A DNA stretch of 7,425 bases. Origin: Candidatus Bathyarchaeota archaeon. GTDB lineage: Archaea > Thermoproteota > Bathyarchaeia > Bathyarchaeales > Bathyarchaeaceae. The position numbers were made by a program, and so were the translations under genes. Of the stretch, positions 5,945 through 7,425 are shown in pieces; within the stretch, counting starts at the first letter, position 1; each line of letters starts with the position of its first letter. The stretch covers positions 350,679-358,103 of the forward strand of contig CP070636.1 of the NCBI GenBank assembly GCA_020356305.1. The letters are read 5' to 3'. A model generated the notes under the pieces. It made no database searches. It was given only the letters and a program-made list of their open reading frames with translations, and was not told where the DNA came from.

Positions 5945-5957
5945 CGATATATATAAG
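5945..5957 (+). promoter_or_regulatory. Strong TATA box of the ribbon-helix-helix gene
   Basis: CGATATATATAAG is the best TATA match in the window. The expected transcript start about 25 bases downstream, near 5975-5980, leaves a leader of about 30 bases that includes GGTGA (5994-5998), 9 bases before ATG 6008. The box is close to symmetrical, so it might also serve the RpoH-like gene that diverges to the left. Confidence 0.65.
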
Positions 5958-5959
5958 TG

Positions 5960-5997
5960 ATACACCATGTCTATACAATGGATATACAGGCATGGTG
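5960..5997. promoter_or_regulatory. Candidate operator: ATACA repeats and CACCATG/CATGGTG inverted repeat
   Basis: Between the TATA box and the start codon, ATACA occurs three times, at 5960, 5973 and 5984, with start spacings of 13 and 11 bases. A 7-base inverted repeat encloses most of this: CACCATG (5963-5969) and CATGGTG (5991-5997). Ribbon-helix-helix proteins usually bind tandem short sites about one helical turn apart. The position over the transcript start would block transcription of the adjacent ribbon-helix-helix gene, which points to autorepression. The binding itself is inferred. Confidence 0.4.
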
Positions 5998-6007
5998 AAA
6001 TTCGTTG

Positions 6008-6220
6008 ATGGATATTCCTAAACAAGAGAAGTCTACAGTATTAGTGAACTTCAAGCTTCACAGGGATGTGGTGAAGGTCTTAGATCGACTTGTAGAAAGT
6101 GGACTTTACAAAACAAGGGTCGACGTAGTGTTGTCGGCGTTGAGGATTTATGAGCCATTCCAAAAGATGTGGAGAAAAGAGGTGGGTGAGACTGCTGACA
6201 GTTCCATCGGAAAAGTGTGA
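6008..6220 (+). CDS. Ribbon-helix-helix (CopG/Arc-type) DNA-binding protein
   Basis: The 70-residue product has the layout of a dimeric ribbon-helix-helix regulator: a strand STVLVNFKL (9-17) that would insert into the major groove, helix A HRDVVKVLDRLVESG (18-32), the turn LYKTR (33-37), and helix B VDVVLSALRIYE (38-49). A short basic then polar tail follows (QKMWRKEVGETADSS). No toxin gene lies next to it: the following gene is a channel 121 bases away, so an antitoxin role is not supported, though such proteins can serve as antitoxins elsewhere. ATG 6008 is chosen over the adjacent TTG 6005; both fit the GGTGA at 5994-5998, and they differ by one residue. It has its own strong TATA box and repeated elements over the presumed transcript start, suggesting autoregulation, and it diverges from the RpoH-like gene. 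Confidence 0.85.
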   Translation: MDIPKQEKSTVLVNFKLHRDVVKVLDRLVESGLYKTRVDVVLSALRIYEPFQKMWRKEVGETADSSIGKV

Positions 6221-6341
6221 GAAAAGCGAGCAACAACCGCGAACAGGAGATATGCCTTAAAGAGGACTAGGCAGAAGAGATGTGGAGAAAGGTTTTGCCA
6301 ACGTCGTTGACTCAATTTCTGCATAGGCGTGGGATAATCTC

Positions 6342-7130
6342 ATGTTTTCCGAGTTCTTGACAACAGAAAACCTCGTTTTGATTGCGACAAGCCTAGTTAT
6401 CGCAGTCGCAGTTCTTGTCGCCGACAGGTTGATTCGTAGGGCAATTGCCAGATACTCAAGACGGCTAAATCTGGAGCCTCACGTTGAGAACATATTCAAG
6501 TTAGCCGCAAGAATAATTATTGCTGCAGTTGGTATGGTCGTCCTTCTATCCCTTTTCAATGTGGATACGACTTGGTTTGTTGGAGTTTCAGCCTTAACTG
6601 GAGCTGCCATCGGGTTTGCTTCTACCCAAACGGTGGGAAACTTCTTGGCTGGACTGTACATTATGATATCGAGACCGTTTATGGTCCGGGATTATGTGAA
6701 GATAGGAGACGTAGAAGGAGAAGTGCGCGAAATAACCATCAACTACACAAAGATATACACACCCACCTACAACATTACGGAGATACCGAACAGGAAAGTC
6801 TTAGACAGCACCATCCTCAATTATTCTGGCAAAAGAAACATAATTGACTACTCCTTCCAAATGGGCTTCCCTCATTTAGAAAAAATAACAAACAAGAAGT
6901 TGATGGAAGAATGCATCATGCCAGCCATTGACAAGTTCCACCACAAATACAAGACCGTCCTTTCAAAGAAGCCAGAAGTGAGCATGTTTAAATTTGACCG
7001 ACTTGAGAGAGCCTTTCTGATCAGAATGTTCTTTCCAGAGGGAAAGATAGATGCCTTCTATGAAATCCAACCAGAGCTCATGCAAAACATAGCAAACAGT
7101 TGGGATACATACAAAGCGAAAGAGGCCTAG
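6342..7130 (+). CDS. MscS-family mechanosensitive ion channel
   Basis: The product would form a heptameric membrane channel that opens under membrane tension and releases solutes during osmotic downshock. The 262 residues include three membrane helices, about 11-31, 52-73 and 78-112. The last is the glycine- and alanine-rich pore helix (GVSALTGAAIGFASTQTVGN then FLAGLYIMISRPF). The cytoplasmic beta domain follows, with the family pattern RDYVKIGDVEGEVREI (116-131), IPNRKVLDSTILNYS (148-162) and a mixed C-terminal domain to about 250. The length is close to that of small MscS proteins such as the 286-residue E. coli one, so it is complete with no extra sensor domain. ATG 6342 has no clear ribosome binding site; GGGAT 6 bases upstream is a weak candidate, and I see no good TATA box in the 121-base gap upstream. 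It may be transcribed with the ribbon-helix-helix gene. Confidence 0.93.
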   Translation: MFSEFLTTENLVLIATSLVIAVAVLVADRLIRRAIARYSRRLNLEPHVENIFKLAARIIIAAVGMVVLLSLFNVDTTWFVGVSALTGAAIGFASTQTVGNFLAGLYIMISRPFMVRDYVKIGDVEGEVREITINYTKIYTPTYNITEIPNRKVLDSTILNYSGKRNIIDYSFQMGFPHLEKITNKKLMEECIMPAIDKFHHKYKTVLSKKPEVSMFKFDRLERAFLIRMFFPEGKIDAFYEIQPELMQNIANSWDTYKAKEA

Positions 7131-7232
7131 ACTTTTCATCACGGCTATAATCCCGAAGACCATCGACCAAAACTACCCACACTCTCGTTCTGAGTGAGTC
7201 TAAGTGAATGGAGGTATATACAAATTGAAAGC

Positions 7233-7424
7233 TCATCCAACTATTCTTTTGAGAAAAGATTCCCATGTCGTCGTAATCTCAGAGTATTTAACTGCGTTTC
7301 TCTTGGCATAGTTTCTTGCTAGGAAAAGTAGAGCTGATAGCTCGAGGATTCGCTGTTTGCTTTTCCGAGTTTCGAGAAACATATGGATTATGGCATTTGC
7401 GGCCCATCGGATGGTGAAATAAGG
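7233..7424 (-). CDS. 3' end of an unidentified helical protein gene (partial, cut by right edge)
   Basis: A minus-strand frame is open from the window edge to a TGA at 7233-7235, giving 63 residues. It is rich in predicted helix: RWAANAIIHMFLET, RKSKQRILELSALLFLARNY and YSEITTTWESFLKRIVG. The composition, with ALLFLARNYAKRNAV in a regular amphipathic pattern, looks like real protein, and the competing frames are poorer. An internal ATG (7382) would give a 49-residue protein, but the frame stays open upstream to the edge, so a longer gene is more likely. It converges on the MscS gene, with 102 bases between the stops. I do not recognise the family. A TATA-like string at 7214-7220 (GTATATA) lies beyond its 3' end and has no plausible gene to serve. 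Confidence 0.6.
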   Translation of the reverse strand, partial: PYFTIRWAANAIIHMFLETRKSKQRILELSALLFLARNYAKRNAVKYSEITTTWESFLKRIVG

Positions 7425-7425
7425 A

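Noticed and set aside
6165..6290. 13-base direct repeat AGATGTGGAGAAA at 6165-6177 and 6278-6290
   Set aside because: One such repeat is expected by chance at near this window size, and no element boundaries or target duplications accompany it.
6008..6341. Toxin-antitoxin pair headed by the ribbon-helix-helix protein
   Set aside because: No toxin-sized reading frame follows; the next gene is an MscS channel after 121 bases.
6280..6360. Short open frame MWRKVLPTSLTQFL overlapping the MscS start
   Set aside because: Only 26 codons, no ribosome binding site, and it overlaps the well-supported channel gene in another frame.
7211..7222. TATA-like GTATATA on the plus strand after the MscS gene
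   Set aside because: The plus strand downstream has no credible gene; the minus-strand frame there looks coding and the only nearby ATG leads to a three-codon frame.

Overview
The window looks like chromosomal DNA of an archaeon, probably of the TACK group and possibly close to Bathyarchaeia or Thaumarchaeota. The evidence is an ABCE1/Rli1 ribosome-recycling ATPase, a stand-alone GMP synthetase ATP-pyrophosphatase subunit of the long crenarchaeal type, an RpoH/Rpb5-type RNA polymerase domain, archaeal TATA-like boxes, frequent GTG/TTG starts and poly-T rather than hairpin terminators. There are no rRNA or tRNA genes, CRISPR arrays, transposases or phage genes that I can see. The phylum call is inference.

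Layout. Positions 1-105 look like the 3' end of a gene entering from the left. ABCE1 (203-1993, +) follows and converges, with a 6-base gap, on a three-gene minus-strand operon. In transcription order this operon holds a PUA/ASCH-like protein resembling DUF365 (4060-3602), GMP synthetase subunit B (3599-2397) and a 108-residue protein with possible arcadin-1 character (2326-2000). A divergent intergenic region (4061-4282) separates it from a small uncharacterised plus-strand gene (4283-4672).

The centre-right part is a small transcription-related block. On the minus strand lies a two-gene unit: an RpoH/Rpb5 C-terminal domain fused to a Mrr-nuclease-like N-terminal domain (5878-5333), then a winged-helix protein (5276-4968). 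The winged helix is cut short by an in-frame TAA. The reading frame continues beyond the stop with what reads as the missing half of the domain, so it may be a freshly broken gene, a sequence error or a readthrough gene. Divergent to this unit is a 70-residue ribbon-helix-helix regulator (6008-6220, +). It has a strong TATA box and repeated elements between the TATA box and its start, which suggests autoregulation.

The right end holds an MscS-type mechanosensitive channel (6342-7130, +) and, converging on it, the 3' end of a minus-strand gene cut by the window edge (7424-7233).

Best candidates for something undescribed: the Mrr-like/Rpb5 fusion placed away from rpoB and grouped with two DNA-binding proteins, the winged-helix gene with its in-frame stop followed by an 18-base perfect palindrome, and the link between the PUA-like gene and GMP synthetase. 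I see no convincing defence system or mobile element.
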